Position numbers and translations under genes: made by a program. From Bidens hawaiensis (Eukaryota > Streptophyta > Magnoliopsida > Asterales > Asteraceae), in assembly GCA_021521415.1 (NCBI GenBank), contig JAIQDT010014345.1, forward strand, positions 124,001-188,000: a stretch of DNA of 64,000 bases, in the 5' to 3' direction. A model generated the notes under the pieces. It was not told the origin of the DNA. It saw nothing but the letters and a program-made list of their open reading frames with translations, and did no database searches. Positions 21,839 to 32,359 of the stretch are shown one piece after another. The stretch's first letter is position 1. Each line of letters opens with the position of its first letter.

Positions 21839-24540
21839 TTGTGATTATTTGCCTAATCTTGTTCTAAAACTCCACATGGCTAAATATGGGGACGATGACC
21901 ATGCTTTCTTGGTCTTACCCGAGAATACAACGTGAGATAGGATCGCCCAACAAAGATTAGCCTACTTGAACAACCGATTCTCAGAGCCAAACTTCTATGC
22001 ATGTGCCGATACGCTAAAGAAGGTAAACCAATGGAGAAGGTACAAAAGGTTTGCTAAAGGGCCATGGACACGTGTTCAATCAGAAAGGCAAAGCAGTGAC
22101 CGAATTGACTAAAGAATTCTTGGTCTCGTTCTAAATAAAAAAAAGGACTTATAAATGTGGGACGAAGAGGCTATAGAGTTCAGGGTTGGAGGAGTATGGT
22201 ACAAAACTTCAGTCACACTGCTCGGGATCGATTTAGGCATTTACACGACCGATGAGACCGATTCTCCCCTATGGTCTGAGGCCGGGACCAGGATACAAGC
22301 ATGGGAGCAGTTGAGTTATGGAGATGAAAATTGCTATCCAAGAAGCACAAAGAGCACTGCGTTACGTGTCCAGCTAATGAGGTACATTCACCGACTGCTG
22401 AGCCACACAGTCACTGATATACGTCTATTTATACATCTTGGATCCCTTGTAAAGTTATGTTTATTTAATGTTTTAAGTTCGGTTTAGTTAATGTTTTGTT
22501 AATCTTTTATGTTTTAAGGTTTTGAGTCAAGTATTTGATATGTGACTTGTTTTATATCGTTTGATATCTTGCATGTTAAGTTCTAATTCTTTCTATCAGT
22601 TCATAAGAAGTTTATGTTCGTTTTAATCATCACCGGCTACATGATTAGTACACTTAGAGTTTTGATTTGTTTTCATATAGATGGTGGCTTGGTGGTCAAG
22701 GGAAAGAAGGTCTAGAAGGTTCTTATCGTAGCTTGGAGTTCAAGAAAGAATTACACACGATTTAGCAACGATTAAGCAACAAATAACAAAAACTTGCGAA
22801 AACCCCTCCCTAGAAGCTCCGCGCCGCGCGAAGGCAAGCCCAGGAAGGGTCCGCGCGGCGCCTAGGGACTCCTGACCAGCCAATCTTTGTTAAACCAAGT
22901 CCCAGCTCGTTTATTATATATTGGATGCAAACCTAAACGAAGGAGGACTTTTTGGCAGCCGATTTTGGAGAGGGAACTAAGGTATTGAAGGTGTTTTGGT
23001 GCTAGGAAGCAAAGAGGGTCATCGAGCTTTTATACACGTGTTCGAGGGTCGATTAAGACGGGTTCTTTCGTTCTTTTTCATTGCCTTTGTTCATAAATCT
23101 TTATGATGTCTATCTTTGTTCTTTGGTTTAGTTATTTGTCTTTGATTTTAACTATGCTAGGCTAGACTTCATGTATACCTAGGTTTGATGAACATGTTTG
23201 AGACTTGATTCTTGCTTTGGACTATTGTTTGATTATGGATTTCGTTATTTAATAGTAAAGACTTGGTTTTGTTTTCATGATGCGTATAAGTATTTATTAT
23301 CTTGATTAATTATTAACTATTGCTTCACATGGATTTTGTTATCTATTGATTGTGTTGTTTAGATCTTAGGGTTCATGTTTAATCTTTACTTGGTGTTTTG
23401 ATTATTATGGTTGAATAGGCCTATTAGATCATAGAAGCTTGTTGATTGTTGATTAAGATTTTGAATGCTTTGCTAAATTTCAATAGCTGTAAGGTGATGA
23501 ATTGTTCATGTGTCTTGGTCAATTGCATGCTAGGATAGATAGTGACAATATTCTTGCTTATTGTGTTGTTCCATGTTCATGATGTCATGTTAGCTTATCA
23601 ATTTATCTAAGGTTTAGTGTTTCGTAAGATTTCTTTCTTTAGATACTATTAATTAACCGTATTTGATAACTTTGCGGAAATCAATAATACTAATTGCCTA
23701 AGAATCTAATAATTGGTCTTTGGGATTTCATTTGATTAAGTCAAAGGTCCTTAGGGTTTTGTTAGATGAATATGTTTAGAAATAAGTTTGCATAATCATG
23801 TTATTTGTCCATTGCTTGATGATTGTTGATGCATGGGATTCTTACCTAGGTAGATTCCTTCTCTATTTGGTTCTGATCTTGTGTTTGGTTGCTTGTTTCT
23901 CGTTTACTTGCTTATTTGTTCTTTTAGTTTAATATTAGTTTAAAATCCCCCTTAAAACATTTATAATAAATAGTCGTGTCGTAAGTCGAGTCTAATTAGT
24001 TAATTAACGTAATTTATAGAGTCCTATGGGTTCGATATTCCGGACTTACTTAGCTTAGTACAATTGCGGGTTCACTTGCCGGTAATTATATTTATTGACT
24101 GTTTTTAGCACATCAGTCACTCATCGTGGCCAGAGCGAGGGGGTCGTGGGATTGAGGGATTTATGGGCCCTTTATTGCATCAAGAACGAGGTACCAAGCA
24201 ATATCACGTACCTATTCTATCAATTGTTTAGAACGAATGCAAATGCAATGAGCCCAAACACCCCGATCTTTGGTGGTGCATGGATATATAAGGTCTAGAA
24301 AGCGTATGGTACAGACAGAGAAGGAACACTCAGACCGAGACCGATCCCACTCGATCTCAACCTTTGTATAAGTATGTAGATGGTCGAGCAGATAGAAAGA
24401 AACACACAAAAGGGGAGGTTTTAGGATGCCCTCAAACAAGTCTGGGATCTTGAGGAACCCGCTGGGATGATCATCCAGGACATACTTGAGAGGAGGACCG
24501 GATCATCGCCACGCAAGCACGACCCCATGCTTATCTAGTT
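21839..24540 (+). pseudogene. Antisense ORF of the Athila-like element (Athila ORF-like), split by a solo LTR
   Basis: On the plus strand, opposite to gag-pol, a protein-like reading begins near 21877 (MAKYGDDDHAFLVLPEN). It continues through NNRFSEPNFYACADTLKKVN, then 22155-22414 (EEAIEFRVGGVW, LGIDLGIYTTDE, LMRYIHRLLSHTVT) and resumes after the insertion at 24121 (HRGQSEGVVGLRDLWALYC, LFRTNANAMSPNT). Removing 22415-24120 rejoins the frame exactly. Several stops and at least one frameshift are present near 21930, 22110 and 24298. From memory it resembles plant proteins annotated as retrotransposon Athila ORF-1-like. Its role is unknown. It could alternatively belong to an older plus-strand element captured here, but flanking sequence on both sides looks continuous with the Athila-like element. 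Confidence 0.65.
22415..24115 (+). repeat. Solo LTR of a second Athila-like family (1701 bp) with 5-bp TSD GTCAC
   Basis: Edges TGATATACGTC and GCACATCA are flanked by GTCAC at 22410-22414 and 24116-24120. Excision restores the reading frame of the antisense ORF. The length and TGAT...ATCA ends match the host element's LTR, but the sequence differs, so it is a related family. It contains a GC-rich palindromic block near 22820-22865 (CGCGCCGCGCG). Confidence 0.92.
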
Positions 24541-25104
24541 TTGGTAGTTTTGACCATTGTGACCAATTTTGACTTTTTGTTGACCTGCAGTTGACCACGG
24601 GGCGTGTTTTGCAGAAATACAGCCTGTTTTTTTTAATTCGATTTTTGCAAATGCTAAGATTAGAACTTGCAATTCAACTCGGTTCTTAAGAAATATCACC
24701 CGGGTTTGATTTTTTTGGTATGGTTCGTCCAAGACCCGAACCCGAATGATTTTTCTCAACAAACTCTTTCAAACCTAAGTTCTAATCAGGTGAAACCCAT
24801 TTAACAAATCAAAACCGTAGATTTTAACAATTAATCATCCTATTTTTCGGGTTTTGACCCGATTCAATAACAAATGGGTATGAAATTCGGATTTGGGGTC
24901 TGATTTTGACCTAAAATGATGAATTAGAACTATAGAATCATCAAATTGACATACCTTTTGTTTGGAATTGAAGGTTTGAAGCAAAAATTGGAATAATTGG
25001 TGTTGGTTTGCAGGGTTTCGGATGGAGGCGGAATGTATTTTAGGGTTAAGTTATGAGAAAGTTGTGTTTTTATTAAAAATCCCGTAACTGCACTGTAGGT
25101 TGCG

Positions 25105-25139
25105 GCACGGCTCCGTACTTGGTGAAGCACGACCCCGTG
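25105..25139 (-). repeat. Paired 13-mer (Athila-like)
   Basis: GCACGGCTCCGTA (25105) and GCACGACCCCGTG (25127), period 22 bp with a 9-bp gap. There is no clear TATA box at the expected distance. A single further copy lies at 24517 (GCACGACCCCATG). Confidence 0.6.
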
Positions 25140-25371
25140 CTGCATGTAACAGTCAGTTTCTTTTGTTTAATTGTTTATTTAATGAGCTGGTTTGTTTTTA
25201 ACTAATTTTTTCTTTGAAGATTAAGGTTAAAAATATAAAGTCCTAAGAAATTTCATTAACTTCCAAACATTACGCTGAAAATAAAAACAACGTGAACCGC
25301 GAAACATAAAACTAGCTTAAACGAGAATACATCTTAGGAAAACAAGACAAGGCTTTTTCTAATTGAAATTA

Positions 25372-25728
25372 CTAATGTCCACCATTCCCGAACAGGTCTT
25401 GAATGTGTGGTGGGGCTCTATACATTAGGGCTCTATTGGATTCCAAGAGCTCGGAAAGCTTTTTGTCGAGCTTTCTGATTTCTCGGTTATGGAAGTTGAG
25501 TATGTAATGCCCATCTTTGTTGTGAATTTCAACAATGTGGAAATTCTCGAACCTCAGTAGTTCGACCTTGTTTGTCAACTTAATCAAGCGAGCCTCTGCT
25601 TGAATGTTGCTCTTGACTTGGTCTCTCACTATACTTTGAATCCTCATGATTTCTTCTTTAAGGTGTGAAGAAGATTCACCATTTTTGAATTTCCTCACTG
25701 GTTTCCATTCCATTCTTTTGTTATCCAT
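25372..25728 (-). CDS. Small sense ORF A in the Athila-like 3' region (coiled coil, unknown function)
   Basis: An intact 118-codon frame on the element's sense strand, starting MDNKRMEWKPVRKF. It is Lys/Glu-rich with heptad-like Leu/Ile spacing through most of its length (EEIMRIQSIVRDQ..., LTNKVELLRFEN..., IRKLDKKLSELLE), so a coiled coil is likely. It ends in PPHIQDLFGNGGH. I recognise no family. The ATG lies about 50 bp downstream of a TATA box and paired GC-rich 13-mers, the same plan as in the LTR promoter. The neighbouring ORF B at 26212 has a similar size, composition and Pro/Gly/Asp C-terminus, so the two may be distant paralogues. It may be an env-region remnant or an accessory gene; I cannot tell. 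Confidence 0.5.
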   Translation of the reverse strand: MDNKRMEWKPVRKFKNGESSSHLKEEIMRIQSIVRDQVKSNIQAEARLIKLTNKVELLRFENFHIVEIHNKDGHYILNFHNREIRKLDKKLSELLESNRALMYRAPPHIQDLFGNGGH

Positions 25729-25777
25729 TTAAGGAACTTTTATTTTGGTATGAATGGAATAGTGAGGATGGTATGTA

Positions 25778-25835
25778 ATATATAGAGATTGGAACGTCGA
25801 GCACGACCCCGTGCTTGGTGAAGCACGTCCCCGTG
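25778..25835 (-). promoter_or_regulatory. Internal promoter-like cassette A (paired 13-mers and TATA)
   Basis: The plus strand has GCACGACCCCGTG (25801-25813) and GCACGTCCCCGTG (25823-25835), period 22 bp. CTATATAT follows on the minus strand at 25785-25778, 15 bp away. ORF A starts about 50 bp further on. Confidence 0.6.
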
Positions 25836-25912
25836 TTTTTGAGAGAATAAATGTTTCTGATTTAGAGAATTGTACAGAGTCAGCGCGTATCATGTTGAAG
25901 ATTCTAGGGTGT

Positions 25913-25947
25913 CCACGGCTCTGTGTAAAGTGATGCACGACCCGTGC
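25913..25947 (-). repeat. Paired 13-mer without TATA (Athila-like)
   Basis: CCACGGCTCTGTG (25913) and GCACGACCCGTG (25935) keep the 22-bp start-to-start period. No TATA-like sequence lies at the 15-17 bp position. Confidence 0.6.
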
Positions 25948-26211
25948 TTTTGTCATTGCGATTTTATCTTTAATTTTTCAGCAAAACGCAAGATCAGGAA
26001 TTTTTGAAATGATTTTTAAGGTTTTAATTAAGCACATTTAACATCCTAAAATTACTTTTCATCAATAAAATGGTCATAAACATAGAGTCGGGGTAAGCCC
26101 GAATATCCTAAAACATGAAATTAAGTCGGGTTAAGCCCGAAAGTCTTAAACTTTGTGCCTAATGCACTTGATTACACATGAAAAGATAAAGAAAAATGTC
26201 TCTAAATCCCA

Positions 26212-26489
26212 CTGAATGGATCTCCTCCATCGGACGGCCCGGGTGGAGGAAAGTAGGTGAAACGAAGGACTTGAAACTGAAGTTGTTCATTGATGTCCCG
26301 TAGTTCCATTTTCATGTTTTCCACTGACTCGGTGAGTTGAATGAGGTGCATTTATGTAAGGAGAAACATTTCGGTGAGTCCCTTCGCGAGCTCTTGAAAT
26401 TTGATGAGTAGCTCGGTTTTGGAAATGTGTCTGGTTTTGTTTCTCGGTTGGCGAGGAACGTGAATTTCATTGCTCATCTCAGCTGGCAT
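26212..26489 (-). pseudogene. Small sense ORF B in the Athila-like 3' region (one stop)
   Basis: The frame starts with MPAEMSNEIHVPRQP at 26489 and runs about 92 codons to a TAG at 26214-26212, with one in-frame stop near 26354. It is rich in Glu, Lys and Leu with a likely coiled coil (ELLIKFQELAKGLTE, LTESVENMKMELRDINEQL) and a Pro/Gly/Asp tail (PPPGPSDGGDPFSG). No known family. It is preceded by a TATA box (CTATAAAT) about 65 bp upstream and by the paired GC-rich 13-mers. Position, size and tail resemble ORF A at 25372, about 750 bp further downstream in the element's sense direction, suggesting a duplicated promoter-plus-ORF unit. Confidence 0.45.
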
Positions 26490-26554
26490 TTTGATTTCTC
26501 AGGGGTGAGAGTTTATTTTTGTTTGGTGCAAGAAATGAATTGGAATGAGACGCA

Positions 26555-26611
26555 ATTTATAGCCATTCAGTTGCCAAGAACGGTCCCATGCTTCTGGGAA
26601 CAAGGCCCGTG
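26555..26611 (-). promoter_or_regulatory. Internal promoter-like cassette B (paired 13-mers and TATA)
   Basis: The plus strand has GAACGGTCCCATG (26578-26590) and ACAAGGCCCGTG (26600-26611), period 22 bp. CTATAAAT follows on the minus strand (26562-26555), 15 bp away. The motifs are more decayed than in cassette A but keep the same spacing. Confidence 0.55.
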
Positions 26612-27283
26612 CTTTGGGTCTGACGATTCTGTTATGAACCAGTCTGACTGAGATTTTTGCAGTGAAGATTCCAGCCTGCACTTTGTGTAACATCCTGTTT
26701 CCTGTTTCGATTAATAAAATAAAATTAATTATTACAAGTTGGGCTTGTATTGGGTTGAGTAATTAAATAATATGGGTGATGGATTAGGATTAATAAGGTA
26801 GAAAGGCCATGGGCGCCCATGACCCATAGTATATAAACTATAATTATTCATTAATCCATTTATTTCCACCCATTTCATATACCATCCAAAACACACACTT
26901 AAGCTTTCTCTCTTTCTCCCTTTCTCTAGCCGAACCCAAGAAGGAAACCGAGCATTGATTCGAGGTAATGATAGTATGATCTTATGTGGATCCAAACCCG
27001 CTAGACCTAGTCGCGAAAGAACAATTTGACAACCTAAACTGTTAAAACCATGCGATCCGGGTGGAATCGGGTATAAGGCAATCGAATTACCAGCTTAAGG
27101 GTCTCTGTAGCTCGTCCGGATCAAACGTCACGGAAAACGGTTGAAAAACGAGCAGATCTCGCTTTTCCGGCGAGATCCCGTTTTTCCGGCAAAGGCGGCG
27201 CCGGAGGTTATGTCTCATCAGGGAATGTCCTGATGTGTCGTCTGACAAAATGTCAGAACCCTAGCCCATTGGTTACGGAGAAC

Positions 27284-27524
27284 TAACGAATGAGCCCTCA
27301 TTCGCTAGGCCATTCGTTGGGTAAGCCAGACAAATGAACCTCATTAGTTGGGGGGTTCATTCGTTAGCTAGATCAAACGAATGAGTCCATTCGTTATGAA
27401 AGACACATTCATTATAGAACCCTCATTCGTTGGAGGTCATTCGTTAGACTAGACTAACGAATAAGCGCACATTCGTTAGATGCTCATCCGTTAGTCCAGT
27501 CAACGAATGAGCCCCTATTCGTTA
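27284..27524. repeat. Cluster of AACGAATGA / TCATTCGTT motifs in the solo LTR
   Basis: About a dozen copies of AACGAAT or its complement ATTCGTT, in both orientations, lie within 240 bp. Neighbouring opposite copies could form several alternative hairpins. Confidence 0.8.
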
Positions 27525-28128
27525 AGAGTCAAAGGATGAACGAAGAGTTAATAAAGGACAAAGAGGTCCCTAAACTTAGAATAAAATTGATTAATTACAA
27601 AGAACCCCAAACTTTATGAATTAAACAAAGGTACCTTTAAAGGTTAATAAGTAACAATTAACTAACCGGTTAAGGATCAACGAAGTAAAACCGGCTTCGA
27701 CGCTAAAGATTAATTAAGCAAACAATTAAGCATGGCTAGAGCGGTATTTAATATTGTGTTTATTAAACAGCAAGTCCACACAGCTAAAGAAGGAATAACC
27801 ATTAACGGTGGATGTAACAGGACGCATATGAGTTTCTAGCCCCAATTCCATGTTATGTTTTCCGGGCTGTGTGCATACTCGATGTGAGTAGTTAATAAAC
27901 TTACCGTATGTGGTAAGTTCATGCATTATATGATTTATGTGATAGTGATTGAGAATGTGAATGAATGTTTGATGGTACGTGAACGTTCTTCGGATATTGC
28001 ACGTATCGTCAGGAAAGGTGAGTTTTATATATGATGCATGAAAGATACATGAATGATTATGAGTATGTAGGAAAGTATATAATAAAATGCATGTGTAAAG
28101 AAGTGAAGGTATGGTTGTATGGAAAAAA

Positions 28129-28253
28129 GGGACCAGACCCTACCAATATCTGAGATAGAAGGACCATACCCTAATAATATCTGAGACAGAAGAGACCAGA
28201 CCCTACAAATATCTGAGATAGAAGGGACCAGACCCTAATAATATTTGAGATGG
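28129..28253 (+). repeat. Four tandem 31-32 bp units in the solo LTR
   Basis: Units start near 28129, 28160, 28192 and 28224, each with GACCAGACCCTA and ATATCTGAGA. The same unit type occurs in the gypsy-3 LTRs. Confidence 0.85.
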
Positions 28254-28704
28254 TAAAGATAGTTATGTACGTAGTATGATAGTATGAAAGAATGTATGTA
28301 CGAATTAATTCATGTACGAAAGGAAGGTAAACATGTAAAGTATATAATACGTATCTTTGGATGCGTATGTGAAAGTAAGTGTATGTATTGTATGTTACCT
28401 GATTAACTAGAACTCACTCAGCGTAGCTGACTTTTAGTATGCACGCAGGTAAATAGACTGAGAATGTTGGCTTGAGAAAGGCACACGACAGGGTCTGAAG
28501 TGAATGGCATCCAATGAAGATTGTCATGATGTTTTGATAAACCATGTTATGTTTTATGTTAAAGGAAAAGTGAATGTGTTGTAATGAATGGTTGGCTTTT
28601 TGTTATTCCGCGAAACTTTTAATTAACCCTTATATTTAGAACTGTGTTTGTGAGTAAATCCAACGTCCAAGTAGGGCACCGGGGTCGGGGCCTTACACTT
28701 TGTT

Positions 28705-28738
28705 GCACGGGGCCGTGCATACTGAGGCACACCCCGTG
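28705..28738 (-). repeat. Paired 13-mer (Athila-like), right of the solo LTR
   Basis: GCACGGGGCCGTG (28705) and GCACACCCCGTG (28727), period 22 bp and 9-bp gap, as in the other pairs. Confidence 0.6.
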
Positions 28739-28829
28739 TTTTTGAGACACTAAAAGTTTTTATTTTGTTTTTTTTAATTTTTTTTTAGTTAAACAAAGGA
28801 ACATATATACAAGGCCTAATTTAATGAGG

Positions 28830-30079
28830 GTCTTGGCCAGACCTTATTTCCAGTATGTTCATTGGTTTTGGTGGAGGGTTATTACCTCATAAACAGCTTC
28901 AAATGGTTCATCTATGCATGGTTTTAACTGATGCCCATTAACTTTGAACTTGTGGCCATCAGAATTTGAAATCTCGATTGTCTCATTGTCAAAAACTTAT
29001 TCAACTATGTAAGGACCTGTCCAACAAGATTTCAGCTATCCTGGGAAAAGACATAAACGTGTGTTATATAGCAGTACACGATACCCAACTTGAAAATTTT
29101 AATTTCCTTTTTAATGGGCATCGTGTAAACATGTAGTCTTTTCTTTGTAAGACCAGGAATATTTGTATGCCAGTGCTCTTAGTTTTTCGAGTTCGTGAAT
29201 TTGATCTTCCCGATTTTTCCCGGCGGATATTAGATCGAATTTTACTTTTCTAAGAGCCCAATAAGCTTTGTGTTTTCCATAAAAAAGTTTGAATGGTGTT
29301 GTTCCTATGGGGGTCTTGTACGCCGTCTTGAGGGCCCATAAAGTGTCATCAAACTTTTCTGCCTAATTTTTGCTATTCATTCCAACAGTTCTTTTGATAA
29401 TCCTCTTTATTCCCCGATTTGAGACTTCTACTTGCCCACTGGTCTGTTGATGATATGGTGTTGCCAAACGGTTGTGAACTCAATATCGTGCCAAGACTTT
29501 GTTCATCACAACATTACAGAAGTAAGTACCTTTGTCGTTGATTAAGGCTTTTGGAGTGCTTAATCGTGAGAATAACTTTTTCTGAAATCGTATTACAACC
29601 CAAGCATCGTTAGTGGGAAGAGCTTGAGCTTCTACTCATTTAGACACGTAGTCAAATTCTACCGGGATGTACTTATTTTCGAATGAAATCTATTCCCCAT
29701 ACATCAAAAACCTCACAAATTTGCAAGCCCTTTTGAGCCATCTCATTTTTGGCTGAGATGTTTCTAGCTCTTTGACAAGCGTCACATGCTTGAATCAAAT
29801 CATGTGTGTCTTTATATGTAGTGAGCCAGAAGAATGCTGCATCAAATACTTTTCTGACCGTGGTGGCGTACTGTGATGTCCACCAGTTGGTCCTTCATGG
29901 CAGCGTTTGAGAATATCTAAGGCTTCCTTTCCTGATACACACCTACGAACAACTTGATCGGCACCTATCCTAAACAAGTAAGTGTCTTCCAAGAAGTAGA
30001 ACTTAAGGTCGGAGAAGAATTTCTTCCGTTGTTGATGAGTTAGCCCTTTTCTTAGGATTCCACAAGCTAGATAGTTCAC
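28830..30079 (-). pseudogene. Athila-like integrase (heavily damaged)
   Basis: The readable part, 30079-29795, carries the region before the zinc finger and the start of the HHCC finger (VRRCVSGKEALDILKRCHEGPTGGHH at its end, then CDACQRARN after a frame change near 29770). Further left, short in-frame pieces match the integrase core and the C-terminal linker (KSKIRSNIR, GRSNSRTRKTKST) but frames change repeatedly. The catalytic triad cannot be followed. The domain order RT, RNase H, integrase is the Ty3/Gypsy order. The end of pol is placed near 28830, where protein-like translation stops. Confidence 0.8.
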
Positions 30080-30289
30080 GAAATCGGCAAACTAAGGACT
30101 TTCATCCTCCTCTTTCATGAATGCTTGGATATGCATGAGAACTTCGGGCGGAAAATTATCATCGATAATTTCCTTGTGATGTTCTTCTGAAGTTGGGCAT
30201 TCTAAGCGTGAAAGATGGTATGCGGCTAAATTTTCTGCTCCCTTCTTGTCCTTGACTTCTATGTTGAATTCTTGGAGTAATAGGATCCA

Positions 30290-31440
30290 TCAGATAAGTT
30301 TGGGTTTTGCATCTTGCTTGTCGAAGAGGTATTGTATGGCGGCATGGTCGGTGTAAAATATGGTTTTGGAAAGAACAAGGTAGGATCTAAATTTTTCAAA
30401 GGCAAAAACTACTTCTAATAACTCTTTTTCTGTTGTGGTGTAATTTTCTTGTGCATTGTTAAGAGTTTTACTAGTATAGTAAATTGGGTGAAAATGTTTT
30501 TCTTTGCGTTGGCCGAGTACGGCTCCAACTACAGAGTCACTTGCATCGCACATGATTGGGAATGGAAGTGCCAATCGGGTGTAGTCATGATTGGTGCGTT
30601 GACAAGTTTGTCTTTCAATATGTAGAATGATTCAACACATTTTTCAGAGAAGACGAATGGTGCGTCTTTCTCTAGAAGTTTACTCATAGATCTAGTAATT
30701 TTTAAGAAGTCTTTAATGAAGCAACGATAATATCCTGCGTGACCTAGAAAACTTATAATGGCTTTGACTGAAGTTGGTGGCGGAATTTTGGATATGGTTT
30801 CTATCTTTTTCCTATCAACTTCTAGTCCTGCTTGGGATATCTTATGATCGAGAACAATGCCCTCTTTGACCATAAAGTGGCATTTTTCCCAGTTGAGTAC
30901 TAAGTTAACTTCTTCACACCTAGCTAACATTTTGTCTTGGTTTTCAAGACAATGATCGAAGGAGTCTCCAAACACCGATAAGTCATTCATGAAAACTTCC
31001 ATAGAGTGTTCGATCATTTCATGAAAGATGGCCACCATGCAACATTGGAAGGTGGCTGGAGCATTACATAGTCCAAATGGCATTCTTCGGTAGGCGAAAG
31101 TGCCATACGGACATTTAAATGTGGTTTTCTACTGATCCTCAGGAGCAATGAGAATCTGAAAGTATCCAGAGAATCCATCAAGAAAACAATAGAACATTTT
31201 TCCAGATAAACGTTCAAGCATTTGGTCGATAAAAGGAAATGGAAAATGATCTTTTCTTGTGGCGTCATTCAGATTCCAGTAGTCAACGCAAATTCCACAG
31301 CCTGTGATGGTCCTCATTGGTATTAGCTCATACTTCTCGTTATTTACTACTAAAATTTCTTCCTTCTTGGGTACTACTTGAACTAGACTAACCCCAGGTG
31401 AATATGAGATTGGGTAGATTAATCCGGCATCAAGTAGTTA
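30290..31440 (-). pseudogene. Athila-like reverse transcriptase and RNase H (broken, catalytic Asp changed)
   Basis: Pieces in order on the minus strand: fingers (GCGICVDYWNLNDATRKDHFP, about 31300), then MPFGLCNAPATFQCCM (31083), then FMNDLSVFGDS (about 30990-30960), thumb ([13 protein letters not shown]), and RNase H (CDASDSVVGAVLGQR, YYTSKTLNNAQENYTTTEKELL, YTDHAAIQYLF; 30550-30310). The polymerase signature is normally F/Y-x-D-D; here the first Asp reads Asn (codon at 30987-30985), which by itself should abolish synthesis. Frameshifts occur near 31130 and 30560. The order and wording of the RNase H block are characteristic of the Athila/Tat branch. Confidence 0.9.
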
Positions 31441-31847
31441 AATTACTTATTTCTTCACCACATCTTTCATGTTGGGATTAAGACGTCTTTGATTTAGACC
31501 ACGGGTTTGTATTCTTCCTCAATGAGGATTTTGTGAGTACAAAAGGAAGGAATGATGCCTTTGATATCCATGATATTCCATGCGATGACCTTCTTATGGT
31601 TTTTAAGGACCTTAAGAAGTTCCCCTTTCTCTTCTTTAGAAAGAAGAGATGAAATAATTACTGGGAGTTAAGAGTCTTTCTCTAGAAAGGTGTATTCGAT
31701 ATGGTTTTTTGATTGATGGTTTTGTTTTTTCATTACATTCGGTGATCTCACATACTACTTCTGATGTTTCTTGATTGTTGTTGATAGTATCGAGGTTTTC
31801 ATTTTTTGAAATGGGTTTGGTGATAGTTTCGGTTAAGACTTGGGTTT

Positions 31848-32300
31848 CTAGTATGTTACTGACGGAGGAATCTCGACATAGCAACTCACGATAGAATAGA
31901 TGATGTTAACACAGTATAATGTGTCATCGTGATGTTGCGGATGTTGCATAGATTTTCCTACGTCAAAAGTGATTGCCTCGTCATTGACCCTGAGAGTGAG
32001 TTTGCCAGTGCAAACATCAATAATAGCCTTTGCGGTGGCTAAAAAGGGTCTTCCTAAAATCAGAGGTACACTTTTGTCTTCCTCCATGTCTAGAATTACA
32101 AAATCTAATGGGAAATTTTTTTTATCAGTTTTCACAAGCATGTTTTCAACAATGCCCTGAGGATATTGAACGGATCGGCCAGGTAATTGAATGCTCATGC
32201 GGGTGGGCCTTGGTTCTCCTATCCCTAGTTTTGCAAAAACTGCATACGACATTAAATTAATACTAGCGCCTAGGTCAGCTAGGGCATTGCTAACAGACAA
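31848..32300 (-). pseudogene. Athila-like protease domain
   Basis: The open stretch of 150 codons contains ALADLGASINLMSYAVF, where the active-site triad D-S/T-G of retropepsins reads DLG, as usual in Athila elements. It is followed by the flap and ILGRPFLATAKAIIDV. Upstream it connects to gag through a frame change near 32330. It would cleave the Gag-Pol polyprotein. Confidence 0.88.
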
Positions 32301-32359
32301 GGGATAGTAAAGCTCCCTGGATCGGTCATTTTTGGTGGCAGCTTGTTTTGGAGAACAGC

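Larger units (their letters stand above)
26686..28697 (+). repeat. Solo LTR of a Gypsy family related to gypsy-3 (2012 bp) with TSD CTTTG
   Basis: TGTAACATCC...CCTTACA is flanked by CTTTG at 26681-26685 and 28698-28702. A TATA box TATATAAA lies at 26830-26837. It shares blocks with the gypsy-3 LTRs (TTTCTAGCCCCA, CACTCAGCGTAGCTGAC, 31-32 bp tandem units). There is no internal region, so it is a product of LTR-LTR recombination. It splits the Athila-like 3' region. Confidence 0.95.

Noticed and set aside
22820..22865. GC-rich CGCGCCGCGCG block as a possible CpG island promoter
   Set aside because: It lies inside a solo LTR where such palindromic blocks are part of the LTR itself; no gene follows.
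27284..27524. Possible CRISPR-like array of short repeats
   Set aside because: Repeats are 7-9 bp, in both orientations and without uniform spacers; this is a plant LTR.
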